A DNA stretch of 64,000 nucleotides, taken from Pseudomonas subflava. Its GTDB lineage: Bacteria; Pseudomonadota; Gammaproteobacteria; Pseudomonadales; Pseudomonadaceae. The notes below the pieces were generated by a model, which was given only the letters and a program-made list of their open reading frames with translations, was not told the origin of the DNA and searched no databases. The translations under genes were made by a program, and so were the position numbers. The stretch spans positions 124,001-188,000 of the forward strand of contig NZ_JAMXBF010000013.1 of NCBI RefSeq assembly GCF_023823685.1. Reading direction: 5' to 3'. Each line of letters starts with the position of its first letter. The stretch's first letter is position 1. This document shows positions 1 through 9,167 of the stretch, piece after piece.

Positions 1-745
1 AAATGATCGGTCGACCGTCCGGCGGCACCTGGATCGCGCCGCGGCTCACGCCCATCGACCACTGCCGCGACGGCGCCACCAGTGGTTCGCCGAGCAGACG
101 CGCGCCCATGCGGTCGGACTGCGGGCTGAGTTGCCACTCCCGAGCGAAGAACGCCTCCAGCTGCTCGGCGGCGAAGTCCGGCGCATCGCCACCGATGATC
201 ACCCGTAGCGGCGCGTCGTGATCGTCACCCCGGAAGCGCCAGGGCACGCTGGCCGCCGTCGAGAAGGTCGCCGGCGAACAGGCCAGCCGATCGCCTTCGG
301 TCAGGCGCCCGCCTCGCCCGTCGAGCCCACCGAGTCCTTCGCGTACCTGGGTGCCGACGCTGCCCAGCACCGGCTCGGCGCAAAAACCGCCGGCCGCGGC
401 CAGGTAGAGGCGCTGGCCCCGGCGGGCGAAGCCGATGCGCAGATGCTGCCCGGCGCGCACGGCGAAGCGCGACCAGCCGGGAATGGTCGCGCCATCCAGG
501 CTCAGATCCAGTTCGGCACCGGCCGAGGCCAGCCAGGTATCGCCCTCGGCGAGCAGTTCGACACCACCCAGGGCGATCTCCAGCAGCGGCGCGCCCCAGG
601 CGTTATCGAGCAGCCGGTTGGCCCAGGCGGCCGCGTGCCCATCCAGTGGACCACACGGCGACACGCCAAGATGTTGCCAGCCGCGCCGACCAGCGTCCTG
701 CAACAGGCTCATCGGCCCGGGCCTGAGCACCCGCAGGCCCGTCAC
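1..745 (-). CDS. pxpC: 5-oxoprolinase subunit PxpC (biotin-dependent carboxyltransferase-like), partial
   Basis: This is the last gene of a pxpABC operon. PxpA, PxpB and PxpC together use ATP to open 5-oxoproline to glutamate in the cytoplasm. The start is a GTG at 743-745 that overlaps the pxpB stop (GTGA). The protein begins VTGLRVLRPGPMSLLQDAG and continues with the family hallmark GWQHLGVSPCGPLDGHAA, then the KipA/AHS2-type beta-rich core (APLLEIALGG, GDDHDAPLRVI, and SRGAIQVPPDGRPI at the edge). About 248 codons are present and the C-terminus lies beyond the left edge. The family was formerly called KipA or urea-amidolyase-like. The assignment is firm from sequence plus synteny with pxpA and pxpB. 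Confidence 0.9.
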   Translation of the reverse strand, partial: MTGLRVLRPGPMSLLQDAGRRGWQHLGVSPCGPLDGHAAAWANRLLDNAWGAPLLEIALGGVELLAEGDTWLASAGAELDLSLDGATIPGWSRFAVRAGQHLRIGFARRGQRLYLAAAGGFCAEPVLGSVGTQVREGLGGLDGRGGRLTEGDRLACSPATFSTAASVPWRFRGDDHDAPLRVIIGGDAPDFAAEQLEAFFAREWQLSPQSDRMGARLLGEPLVAPSRQWSMGVSRGAIQVPPDGRPII

Positions 746-1416
746 CGGCCCCGCTCCCGGCGGTAGGTCGCCTCATCGACGGGCCGGAAGCGCACCCGAT
801 CGCCGAGCATCAGCGGACAGGGCGGCGTGCGCGCCGGCTCGAACAAGCGCCAGGGGCAGAGGCCGAGCAGGTGCCAGCCGCCGGGCGAGGCCTGCGGGTA
901 GATGGCCGTCTGCCGCTCGGCGATGGCCAGGCTGCCGGCCGGCACCACGGTGCGCGGCGTGGCCCGGCGCGGCAGCGCCAGACGTTCATGCAGCTCGCCG
1001 AGATAGGCGAAACCGGGAGCGAAACCGATGGCGCCGACCCGGTATTCGGCGGCGCTGTGCAGTTCGGTCACCTGCTCGACGGTCAGCTCGCAGGCGCGCG
1101 CCACCTCGGCGAGGTCCTCGCCGGCGTACCACACCGGAATCTCGTGCAGGTGGCCGGCAACGGTCGGCACCGGCGCCGCACGCCAGCGCTCCAGCAGCGG
1201 TACGAGGCGTTCGGCCAGCTGCAGATGGTCGGTGCGCAACAGGTCGTAGTGCAGCAGCAGGCTGGTCCAGCCCGGCACCAGGTCGGTCAGCAGAGCGCCC
1301 AGCTCGGTGCGGATGTCGTCGGCCAGCGCGGCGATGCGCAGCGGCAGGTCGGGCGTCGGTTGCTCGGCCAGCACCAGCAACAGGGCTTCGGCGCCGGCCG
1401 GCTCGAGGCGGATCAC
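742..1416 (-). CDS. pxpB: 5-oxoprolinase subunit PxpB (KipI/allophanate hydrolase subunit 1-like)
   Basis: The protein has 224 residues, typical of the PxpB/KipI family (AHS1 domain). It partners PxpC and PxpA in ATP-dependent cleavage of 5-oxoproline. The N-terminal part (MIRLEPAGAEALLLV) is followed by the conserved segments YRVGAIGFAPGFAYLGEL and RTVVPAGSLAIAERQTAIYP, with GGWHLLG further on; these are the strongest family signatures. The start overlaps the pxpA stop by four bases and its own stop overlaps the pxpC GTG start, so the three subunits are probably translationally coupled. In Bacillus the homologue KipI inhibits sporulation kinase KinA, but the three-gene context here supports the metabolic role. 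Confidence 0.92.
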   Translation of the reverse strand: MIRLEPAGAEALLLVLAEQPTPDLPLRIAALADDIRTELGALLTDLVPGWTSLLLHYDLLRTDHLQLAERLVPLLERWRAAPVPTVAGHLHEIPVWYAGEDLAEVARACELTVEQVTELHSAAEYRVGAIGFAPGFAYLGELHERLALPRRATPRTVVPAGSLAIAERQTAIYPQASPGGWHLLGLCPWRLFEPARTPPCPLMLGDRVRFRPVDEATYRRERGR

Positions 1417-2156
1417 AGCGCGTCCAGTTGCGCTCGCAGGCGACGCAGCACGGCCAGCGACTCGGCGTTGTCGCCGTGCACGCAGAGGCTGTCCGCCTGC
1501 AGCTGCAACGGCTGGCCATCGATATCGACGAAAGGCTCGCCGGCGGCGATGGCCAGAGCCTGCTGGAGAATGCGCTCGGGGTCGTGATGCACGGCGCCGG
1601 CCAGGCGCCGCGGCGCCAGCTGGCCGTCGGCCAGGTAAGCGCGGTCGGCGAAGGCCTCGAACAGCAGCGGCACGCCGGCCGCCTCGGACAGGCGCCGCTC
1701 GCGCGCATTGTCGGCCAGGGCCAGCACCATCAGCGGCAGGTCTTTTCGGTACGAGGCGCAGGCCGCCAGCACCGCGTCGAACAGCGCGTCATCGCGCACC
1801 AGGTCGTTGTACAGCGCGCCGTGCGGCTTGACGTAGGCCACCTCGACACCGGCCGTGCGGCAGAAGGCGTCCAGCGCGCCGAGCTGGTACAGCACCAGGG
1901 CGGTGACTTCCTCGGGCGAGCAGTTCAGGTGGCGGCGGCCGAAGCCCTGCAGATCGGGGTATGAGGGATGCGCGCCGATCTGCACGCCGTGCTGCACGGC
2001 CTGGGCCACGCTGCGCCGCATGATCAGCGGGTCGCCGGCATGGAAGCCGCAGGCCAGGTTGGCCTGGTCCACCAGCGGCATGGCGTGCTCGTCGTCGCCC
2101 ATGCGCCAGGCGCCGTAGCCCTCGCCCATGTCGCAGTTCAGCAGTATTCGGGACAT
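1413..2156 (-). CDS. pxpA: 5-oxoprolinase subunit PxpA (LamB/YcsF family)
   Basis: The protein has 247 residues. I chose the ATG at 2156, giving MSRILLNCDMGEGYGAW, because a strong GGAGGAG ribosome-binding site lies just upstream and LNCDMGE is the usual N-terminal signature of the family. Other family motifs are ANLACGFHAGDP, GVQIGAHPSYPDLQGFGRR, VAYVKPHGALYND, FEAFADRAYLADGQL and LCVHGDN. The role is the hydrolase-like subunit of the ATP-dependent 5-oxoprolinase, which salvages pyroglutamate. It is the first gene of the operon and lies downstream of the speC terminator, so it should have its own promoter in the short 2157-2225 gap, although none is obvious. Confidence 0.93.
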   Translation of the reverse strand: MSRILLNCDMGEGYGAWRMGDDEHAMPLVDQANLACGFHAGDPLIMRRSVAQAVQHGVQIGAHPSYPDLQGFGRRHLNCSPEEVTALVLYQLGALDAFCRTAGVEVAYVKPHGALYNDLVRDDALFDAVLAACASYRKDLPLMVLALADNARERRLSEAAGVPLLFEAFADRAYLADGQLAPRRLAGAVHHDPERILQQALAIAAGEPFVDIDGQPLQLQADSLCVHGDNAESLAVLRRLRAQLDAL

Positions 2157-2225
2157 CTGCGCTCCTCCTGGAAGTCGCGCGTTATCGCGCAGATCGCCGG
2201 GTCGTGCAACCGAGCCTAGCAACGA

Positions 2226-2250
2226 AAAGGCCCGCACGGGGCGGGCCTTT
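2226..2250 (-). terminator. Rho-independent terminator of speC
   Basis: Perfect 10-bp arms AAAGGCCCGC and GCGGGCCTTT enclose a 5-base loop and sit 15 bases beyond the speC stop. The flanking A and T runs let the hairpin work in either direction. It separates speC from pxpA, so these two are not one transcript. Confidence 0.85.
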
Positions 2251-2265
2251 GGGTCAGCGCACGGC

Positions 2266-3429
2266 TTACAGGTAGAAGGCCTTCAGCGGCGGGAAGCCGT
2301 TGAATTCCACCGCGCTGTAGCTGGTTGTGTAGGCACCGGTGGACAGCCAGTACAGGCGGTCTTCGGCAGCCAGGTTCAGCGGCAGGCCGTATTTGTAGTT
2401 CTCGTACATGATGTCGGCGCTGTCGCAGGTCGGGCCGGCGATGATGACTTCTTCCATCTCGCCCTTGCGCTCGGTCCAGATCGGGAACTTGATGGACTCG
2501 TCCATGGTTTCGATCAGGCCGCTGAACTTGCCCACGTCGGTGTAGATCCAGCGCTCCACGGCGGTACGCGACTTGCGCGCGATCAGCACCACTTCGCTGA
2601 CCAGGATGCCGGCGTTGGCGATCAGCGAACGGCCCGGCTCGAGGATGATTTCCGGCAGGTCGTCACCGAAGTCTTCCTTGAGGAAGCGGGTGATTTCCTC
2701 GGCGTAGGTCTCCAGGTCGTTGGTGCGCTGGATGTAGTTGGCCGGGAAACCGCCACCCATGTTGATCATCTGCAGGGTGATGCCGTCTTCTTCCTTCAGA
2801 CGCTCGAAGATCACCTTGACCTTGGCGATGGCGGCGTCCCATACGTCGATGTCGCGCTGCTGCGAGCCGACGTGGAAGGAGATGCCGTACGGCACCAGGC
2901 CCAGCTGCTTGGCCAGGATCAGCAGGTCCAGGGCCATGTCCGGGTTGCAGCCGAACTTGCGGCTCAGCGGCCAGTCGGCCGAGGTCGAGCCCTCGGTGAG
3001 GATGCGCACATAGATCTTCGAGCCCGGCGCGGCCTTGGCGATGTTGCGCAGGTCGGCTTCCGAGTCGGTGGCGAACAGGCGCACGCCCTTCTCGAAGAAG
3101 TAACGAATGTCGCGGGCTTTCTTGATGGTGTTGCCGTAGCTGATGCGCTCCGGGCCGACGCCGGCGCTCATGACCTTGTCCAGCTCGTAGATCGACGCGA
3201 TGTCGAAGTTGGAGCCCTTGTCACGCAGCAGCTCGGTGATCTCGATGGCCGGGTTGGCCTTCACCGCGTAGTAGATCTTGGCGAAGGGGAAGCAGTTGAC
3301 CAACTGATCGTAGGAATTGGCGATGGTCTGCTTGTCGATCACCACGAAGGGGGTTTCCTGCTGATCGGCGAACGCCTTCATGCGTTTGAAAGTTTCGGGT
3401 GCGAAATAGTCTTCGACCTTGATCGACAT
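2266..3429 (-). CDS. speC: Ornithine decarboxylase (fold III, PLP-dependent)
   Basis: This 387-residue type III PLP decarboxylase has an alanine-racemase fold. It converts ornithine to putrescine, and possibly lysine to cadaverine, at the start of polyamine synthesis in the cytoplasm. The PLP lysine is K57 in YYAVKANP. Other landmarks are SFHVGSQ, MINMGGGFP, EPGRSLIANAG (phosphate binding) and GPTCDSAD, which carries the catalytic Cys-Asp pair. The chosen ATG gives MSIKVEDYF; a longer frame starting seven codons upstream lacks family similarity. The length matches the pseudomonad SpeC. Relatives with relaxed specificity act on both ornithine and lysine, so substrate range is uncertain. Confidence 0.93.
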   Translation of the reverse strand: MSIKVEDYFAPETFKRMKAFADQQETPFVVIDKQTIANSYDQLVNCFPFAKIYYAVKANPAIEITELLRDKGSNFDIASIYELDKVMSAGVGPERISYGNTIKKARDIRYFFEKGVRLFATDSEADLRNIAKAAPGSKIYVRILTEGSTSADWPLSRKFGCNPDMALDLLILAKQLGLVPYGISFHVGSQQRDIDVWDAAIAKVKVIFERLKEEDGITLQMINMGGGFPANYIQRTNDLETYAEEITRFLKEDFGDDLPEIILEPGRSLIANAGILVSEVVLIARKSRTAVERWIYTDVGKFSGLIETMDESIKFPIWTERKGEMEEVIIAGPTCDSADIMYENYKYGLPLNLAAEDRLYWLSTGAYTTSYSAVEFNGFPPLKAFYL

Positions 3430-3640
3430 GCTCGGGACTCCAAATGGCAAAACACGTTATGGAAAGAGGGAGTGGCTCTGTATTACGAGCCGCGAACGCC
3501 TGATCAGTTTCCCCACTTTGGTTCGCCTACTTCCCAAGGCATGTCGCCGAGTACCCGCGGGTCTTTCGTCGTCAGTACTTGAGCCGGATGGATCGTTTCC
3601 AGCATGAGCGTTCGGGCGCGAACTTTAGGACCAAGGGCCC

Positions 3641-3654
3641 TTGATATCAATCAA
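3641..3654. promoter_or_regulatory. Candidate ANR/FNR box
   Basis: TTGAT-ATCA-ATCAA is an exact match to the FNR/ANR consensus TTGAT-N4-ATCAA. It lies 212 bases upstream of speC and 191 bases upstream of prfC. No -10 element is at the ideal spacing on either strand, so the target promoter is unclear. Confidence 0.5.
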
Positions 3655-3791
3655 AAATTGCCGCGGTTTTACACCCGGTTGTCGCCTGGTTGATTGATTG
3701 TTTTCGATACTCAACGAAACGTTAGAAATGCTGCACAAAAGCAGTATTGGCGCGGCCGCGACGAAACGGACCAGCCCCAAGCCTTTACCGG

Positions 3792-3797
3792 TATAAT
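3792..3797 (+). promoter_or_regulatory. -10 element of prfC promoter
   Basis: An exact TATAAT hexamer in the context GTATAATCGCCGCC lies 48 bases upstream of the prfC ATG. The same sequence style recurs before the DUF2788 gene (17640) and miaB (40797). No good -35 element is visible. Confidence 0.55.
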
Positions 3798-3845
3798 CGC
3801 CGCCTTTTTTGACACTCCGACGACCGAGTCGACAGGTTTTTCGCC

Positions 3846-5429
<1,584 letters not shown>

Positions 5430-5445
5430 TACGCCTCCGCTGCAC

Positions 5446-5470
5446 AACGCCCCGGCCCTGCCGGGGCGTT
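5446..5470 (+). terminator. Rho-independent terminator of prfC
   Basis: Perfect 10-bp arms AACGCCCCGG and CCGGGGCGTT enclose a CCCTG loop and are followed by TCGTTTG. The hairpin starts 16 bases after the prfC stop. Confidence 0.8.
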
Positions 5471-5504
5471 TCGTTTGTGAGCGTGGTTTATTGCCGGGCC
5501 GCCT

Positions 5505-5570
5505 GGTGCGCACGGCGCACCCTACACCCCGCCTCGTCGCGCTCGAGCCGTAGGGTGCGCCATGCGCACC
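5505..5570. repeat. REP-like inverted pair, family A
   Basis: Two nearly identical 21-bp units face each other: 5505-5525 reads GGTGCGCACGG then CGCACCCTAC, and 5550-5570 reads GTAGGGTGCGCC then ATGCGCACC. Each unit is itself palindromic. The same pair recurs at 20311-20398. It lies between convergent prfC and the exonuclease gene, the usual place for REP/BIME elements. Confidence 0.75.
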
Positions 5571-5633
5571 GCTGTTTTCAGAAGGTGGCTCGATGCGGCC
5601 TGGCACTCCCAGTCCGCAAGGGAGAGGAGAAAG

Positions 5634-6239
5634 TTAGACGCTGGCCCGCAGCAGTGCGCGCACCTTGGCCGCCGAGAGCTTCTGCAGGCCGCACAGGTAG
5701 CCGTGGTCGGCGCGGATATCGTGGCGCTCCCACAGCAAGCCTTGCAGATGCAGGCACAGGTTGGCCGCCATCTCCGCGTCGGCCAGCGCGCGGTGGGCGC
5801 GGCCGGTGCTGGGCAGCCCGACCCAGCGGTTGAGGTTGCCCAGGCTGTGGCTCGGTGCCTCCGGCAGCAGGCGGCGCGAGAGCAGCAGCGAGCAGGCGAA
5901 GTCGCTCGCCCGGCGGCGGCCGAGCAGGCCCAGCTCGGCGTCCCAGAACTTGCTGTCGAAGGCGGCGTTGTGCGCCAGCATCGGCACATCACCGACGAAT
6001 TCGGCCACCTCGGCCATCACCTCGGCCACCGGCGGCGCGCCGCGCACCATGGCGTTGCTGATGCCGGTGAGCTGCTCGATGAACGGCGACACCCAGGCGC
6101 CGGCATTCATCAGGCTCTGGTAGCGCGCGACGATGCGCCCTTCCTCGATCACGGCCACGCCGACCTCGGTCGGGCGCGCACCCTGAGCCGGCGACATGCC
6201 GGTGGTTTCGAAGTCGATCACGGCGATGCGTTCGGGCAT
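5634..6239 (-). CDS. DEDDh 3'-5' exonuclease family protein (DnaQ-like)
   Basis: The 201-residue protein carries the DEDDh exonuclease motifs in order: Exo I IAVIDFETTG (D9, E11), Exo II LAHNAAFDSKFW and Exo III HRALADAEMAAN with the catalytic His. These bind two metal ions for 3'-5' removal of nucleotides. It resembles the stand-alone PolC/epsilon-like exonucleases of pseudomonads rather than the replicative epsilon subunit, because it is shorter and lacks a polymerase-binding tail. The ATG is preceded by GAGGAAG. It could act in DNA repair or RNA processing; substrate cannot be told from sequence. Confidence 0.85.
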   Translation of the reverse strand: MPERIAVIDFETTGMSPAQGARPTEVGVAVIEEGRIVARYQSLMNAGAWVSPFIEQLTGISNAMVRGAPPVAEVMAEVAEFVGDVPMLAHNAAFDSKFWDAELGLLGRRRASDFACSLLLSRRLLPEAPSHSLGNLNRWVGLPSTGRAHRALADAEMAANLCLHLQGLLWERHDIRADHGYLCGLQKLSAAKVRALLRASV

Positions 6240-6376
6240 CGGTCTTCCTCGGAGCGTTTCGTGCCCTCGCGAGCGAGAGCAGGCACTGGATGGTTGAGGC
6301 CGCGGAGTTTACACAACACCCGCACGCATGCCGACCGGCCCGGCGACTCAGGCCGTTTCCGACGCGCAGCGCATGC

Positions 6377-6856
6377 TCAGTGTTTCAGCAGCAGGGCGCC
6401 GGCGACCGGCACGAAGCGGTCCGCGGAGCGGATCAGCGATTGTGCGGTCAGGCCCTCGACGCCGTACACGGTGCAGCTCACGCCGTGGCGGTCACGGGCG
6501 CGCTGCAGCAGCAGGTCGAAGTCGCCATCGCCGGAGGCCAGCACCACCTCGTCCACGCGCTCGGCGGCCTCGATCAGGTCCAGCGCGATACCCACGTCCC
6601 AGTCGCCCTTGGCAGAGCCGTCGCTGCGCTGGATATAGGGCTTGAGCATCACCTCGAAGCCGAGGTCGCGCAGGATCTGCTGGAACTGGCGCTGCTTGGC
6701 ATCGCCACGGTCGATGGCATAGGCACGCGCCTCGACGACCTCGCCCAACGCCGCCACCTGGCGCCACAGCTCGGCATAGTGGAAGTGACAGCCATGGGCC
6801 TGGCGCACGGTGTAGTAGAGGTTCTGCACATCGGCGAACAGGGCGATTCTTTTCAC
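6377..6856 (-). CDS. NYN domain protein (LabA-like PIN-fold nuclease)
   Basis: The domain starts at KRIALFADVQNLYY and contains the acidic residues expected of the NYN/PIN fold: D in ADVQN, GDWDVGIALD and ASGDGDFDLLL. Such proteins are predicted metal-dependent RNases, as in the LabA/DUF88 family. I chose the GTG at 6854-6856 because it begins right at the domain. A longer frame from an ATG at 6895 adds MAHNAAPFARPRL, but that region contains GCATAAT, which looks like a -10 element. Size is 159 residues with the GTG, 172 with the ATG. The gene is not obviously in an operon. Confidence 0.82.
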   Translation of the reverse strand: MKRIALFADVQNLYYTVRQAHGCHFHYAELWRQVAALGEVVEARAYAIDRGDAKQRQFQQILRDLGFEVMLKPYIQRSDGSAKGDWDVGIALDLIEAAERVDEVVLASGDGDFDLLLQRARDRHGVSCTVYGVEGLTAQSLIRSADRFVPVAGALLLKH

Positions 6857-6966
6857 GAGTCGGGGCCGGGCGAAGGGAGCGGCATTATGCGCCATTGGCC
6901 AGCATGTTCGCGGCCCCCGACCATCGGCTAAAGTGAATTCATGCCGTACAGATGCGATGCCTGCCG

Positions 6967-7641
6967 ATGAACCCGTTGACCGTCCTGCGCGACTCCTTCC
7001 ATTTCTTCAGCCGCCACCTGGCCGCCATCGCGCCGCTGTGCCTGCCGCTGATCGCCGCCGAGTGCCTGGTGCGGGCGCTGGTCTCCGCCATGGTCGACCC
7101 GTTGCATGCGCCGGCCTACGAGCTGCTGGTCGGGCTGTTCTTCTACCCGTTGTACAGCGCCGCGCTGATCCTCTATCTCGACGCCCGCACCACCGGCCAG
7201 CGCCCCGCCGCGCGCAACCTGCTGGCGGCCAGCCTGCCGCTGTGGCCGTCTTTCGCCGTGCTGGCGGCGCTGACCACCCTGCTGATCATGCTCAGCGGCG
7301 CGCTGTTCCTGCCGCTGGCGCTGTGGGTGATGGTCAAGCTGGCGTTCGCCGAATACATCCTGGTGCTGCGCGGCGCCGGGCCGTTGCAGGCGATGCGCGA
7401 GAGCTTCCTGCTCAGCGTCGGCCACTTCTGGTCGCTGCTGGCCTGCGTGCTGCTGGTGATCGTGCCGCTGTGGCTGCTCGACGACTGGACCCTGCAATTG
7501 CTCGGCGAGCAGCCGGACGCGGTCGGCAGCCTGGTGCTGGATATCGTCAACGGCTTCCTCCAGCTGTTCTCCAGCGTGGTGCTGTTCCGCTGCTTCATGC
7601 TCTGCAGCCAGCGCCCGACCGAGGACAGCCCCAGCAACTGA
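6967..7641 (+). CDS. YciC-family inner membrane protein
   Basis: This 224-residue hydrophobic protein has about five or six membrane segments separated by short polar loops. It resembles the YciC/UPF0259 family, including the early MNPLTVLRDSFHFFSRHL segment and the later ILVLRGAGPLQAMRESFLLSVGHFW region, which is a common pattern in these glycerophosphoryl-diester-phosphodiesterase-membrane-domain-like proteins. I start at the ATG giving MNPLTVL; a start five codons upstream is possible. Function is unknown. It is followed after 52 bases by the VOC gene on the same strand. Confidence 0.7.
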   Translation: MNPLTVLRDSFHFFSRHLAAIAPLCLPLIAAECLVRALVSAMVDPLHAPAYELLVGLFFYPLYSAALILYLDARTTGQRPAARNLLAASLPLWPSFAVLAALTTLLIMLSGALFLPLALWVMVKLAFAEYILVLRGAGPLQAMRESFLLSVGHFWSLLACVLLVIVPLWLLDDWTLQLLGEQPDAVGSLVLDIVNGFLQLFSSVVLFRCFMLCSQRPTEDSPSN

Positions 7642-7693
7642 CGCCGGCGGCAGCTGCTAGGCTTGGTGCTTCCGCCTCCCAGGGAAGATCGCC

Positions 7694-8128
7694 ATGTCCG
7701 ACGCCAACCCCAGCATCCTGTCCCACGTGTCCATCGGCACCAACCAGTTCGACCAGGCCGTGGCCTTCTACGACCAGGTCCTGGCCACTCTCGGCTGCAA
7801 GCGTATTCTCGAACATCCCGGCGCCGTGGCCTGGGGTCGCGAGTATCCGGAGTTCTGGGTGCAGGCGCCGATTGATGGCCAGCCGGCGAACGTCGGCAAC
7901 GGCACCCACTTCGGCTTCGTCGCGCCGGACAAGCAGGCCGTGCACGCTTTCTACGACGCGGCGTTGAAGGCCGGTGCCAGCCCAGACGGCCCACCCGGCC
8001 CGCGCCCGCACTATGGCGAGCCCTACTACGGCTGCTTCGTGCGCGACCTGGACGGGCACAAGATCGAGGCGGCGTACTGGGACATGGAGCTGGTCTACGA
8101 ACTCTATGTCGAGCCGCACAGTCACTGA
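7694..8128 (+). CDS. VOC family protein (glyoxalase/dioxygenase fold)
   Basis: The 144-residue protein has a vicinal-oxygen-chelate fold: SHVSIGTNQFDQAVAFYDQVLATLG in the first half and YYGCFVRDLDGHKIEAAYWD in the second, with candidate metal ligands H at the start (ILSHVSIG), H in GNGTHFGF and E in HKIEAAYWD. The pattern resembles the small lactoylglutathione-lyase-like proteins of pseudomonads. It has an AGGGAAG ribosome-binding site. The substrate cannot be inferred; fosfomycin or glyoxalase activity is not specifically supported. Confidence 0.85.
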   Translation: MSDANPSILSHVSIGTNQFDQAVAFYDQVLATLGCKRILEHPGAVAWGREYPEFWVQAPIDGQPANVGNGTHFGFVAPDKQAVHAFYDAALKAGASPDGPPGPRPHYGEPYYGCFVRDLDGHKIEAAYWDMELVYELYVEPHSH

Positions 8129-8185
8129 CCCGAAGACGCGAGGCGTGCTCGCCCGAAGGGCAGCAAGCCAGCCCGCACGACGCCC

Positions 8186-8917
8186 TCAGCGATAGCGCCC
8201 GGCAGCCCGCTCCATCCAGCCTTCCCGAATGAGCTGCCGCAACGTGCGGGACAGCAGTTCGCGCTCTCCGGCCCGGGCATTGGCGCGGGACAGGCCGACA
8301 TAGAGATCGGTCCGCGCCGGCGGCTGGTAGGCCAGCTTGACCAGTTGCCGCGCCAGCAGCGGATCGCGTAGCTGGAAGTCCACTTGGCAGTCGGTGCCGA
8401 TCATCAGTTCGAGGCGCCCGCGCAGCTGCATGCGCAGCAGCTGACGCTCGCTCTTCACGCCGACCTTGAGCAGGGAGGCATCGGAATCGAAGGGTTCGAA
8501 GTACGCCGACCTCAGCACATAGCCGATGCGCAGGCCGCTCAGCTGGGCGTAGTCGCGGATCTGCGGCGCGAGGGTCGGCGCCCCGTACAGGCGTGGGGCG
8601 CAGGCGTGGTAGCTGGGTTCGAGGTAATCGATGTAGCGCTCGCGCTCGGCGGTGCGCGCCAGGCCGGTCATCAGGTCCGCCTGGCCGAGGCGCATTTCCT
8701 CCAGCGCTCGCGCCCAGGGCCGCCGGTGCACCTCGAAGCGCAGCCCGGTGCGGCGCTGCAGCTCGTCGAGCAGGTCGATGTCCAGTCCCTCGAGCTTGCC
8801 GCCGGCGCCCTGCATGCGGAACGGCGGCCAGTCGTCGGTGACCACGCGCAGCGGCTCGCCAGCCTGCTGCGCCCAGGCACAGCCGCTGAACAACAGGAGG
8901 ACGAGCGCGCGCAGCAT
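8186..8917 (-). CDS. Periplasmic substrate-binding protein, SBP family 3-like
   Basis: I chose the ATG giving MLRALVLLLFSGCAWAQQ, a clear signal peptide, for a 243-residue precursor. The mature protein begins PLRVVTDDWPPFRMQGAGGKLEGLDIDLLDELQRRTGLRFEV, the hallmark of family 3 amino-acid binding proteins, followed by QADLMTGLARTAERERYIDYLEPSY. No permease or ATPase gene is adjacent, so it may be an orphan binding protein or a sensor-type domain. A second protein of the same type is transcribed divergently at 9168. Confidence 0.8.
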   Translation of the reverse strand: MLRALVLLLFSGCAWAQQAGEPLRVVTDDWPPFRMQGAGGKLEGLDIDLLDELQRRTGLRFEVHRRPWARALEEMRLGQADLMTGLARTAERERYIDYLEPSYHACAPRLYGAPTLAPQIRDYAQLSGLRIGYVLRSAYFEPFDSDASLLKVGVKSERQLLRMQLRGRLELMIGTDCQVDFQLRDPLLARQLVKLAYQPPARTDLYVGLSRANARAGERELLSRTLRQLIREGWMERAAGRYR

Positions 8918-9167
8918 GGTCTCAATGAACCGGCTGGCGCGAGCGCATGGCGCACTCGAATGGCAAGGCGAATGGCTGGCGATACATAGGTTCTCCCAGT
9001 GCTGCGCCGCATGGTAACCCAGGCGGTTGCCGCTGCGCTTGGCCGCGTGCGCAGGGCGTGACGGCGGGCTCCGCGAGCGCGCTTTCACGTGCTGGACAAA
9101 GCCGGCGCCTGCCGCCATGCTCGGGTCAGAACGAACAACAAGACGGCCATGAGCCGCGCGGTAGCCG

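Larger units (their letters stand above)
3430..3845. other. speC-prfC divergent intergenic region
   Basis: About 416 bases contain no credible gene. The stretch is more AT-rich than the surrounding DNA and must hold the promoters of speC (leftward) and prfC (rightward). A perfect FNR/ANR-type box lies at 3641-3654 and a TATAAT hexamer at 3792-3797. Confidence 0.7.
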
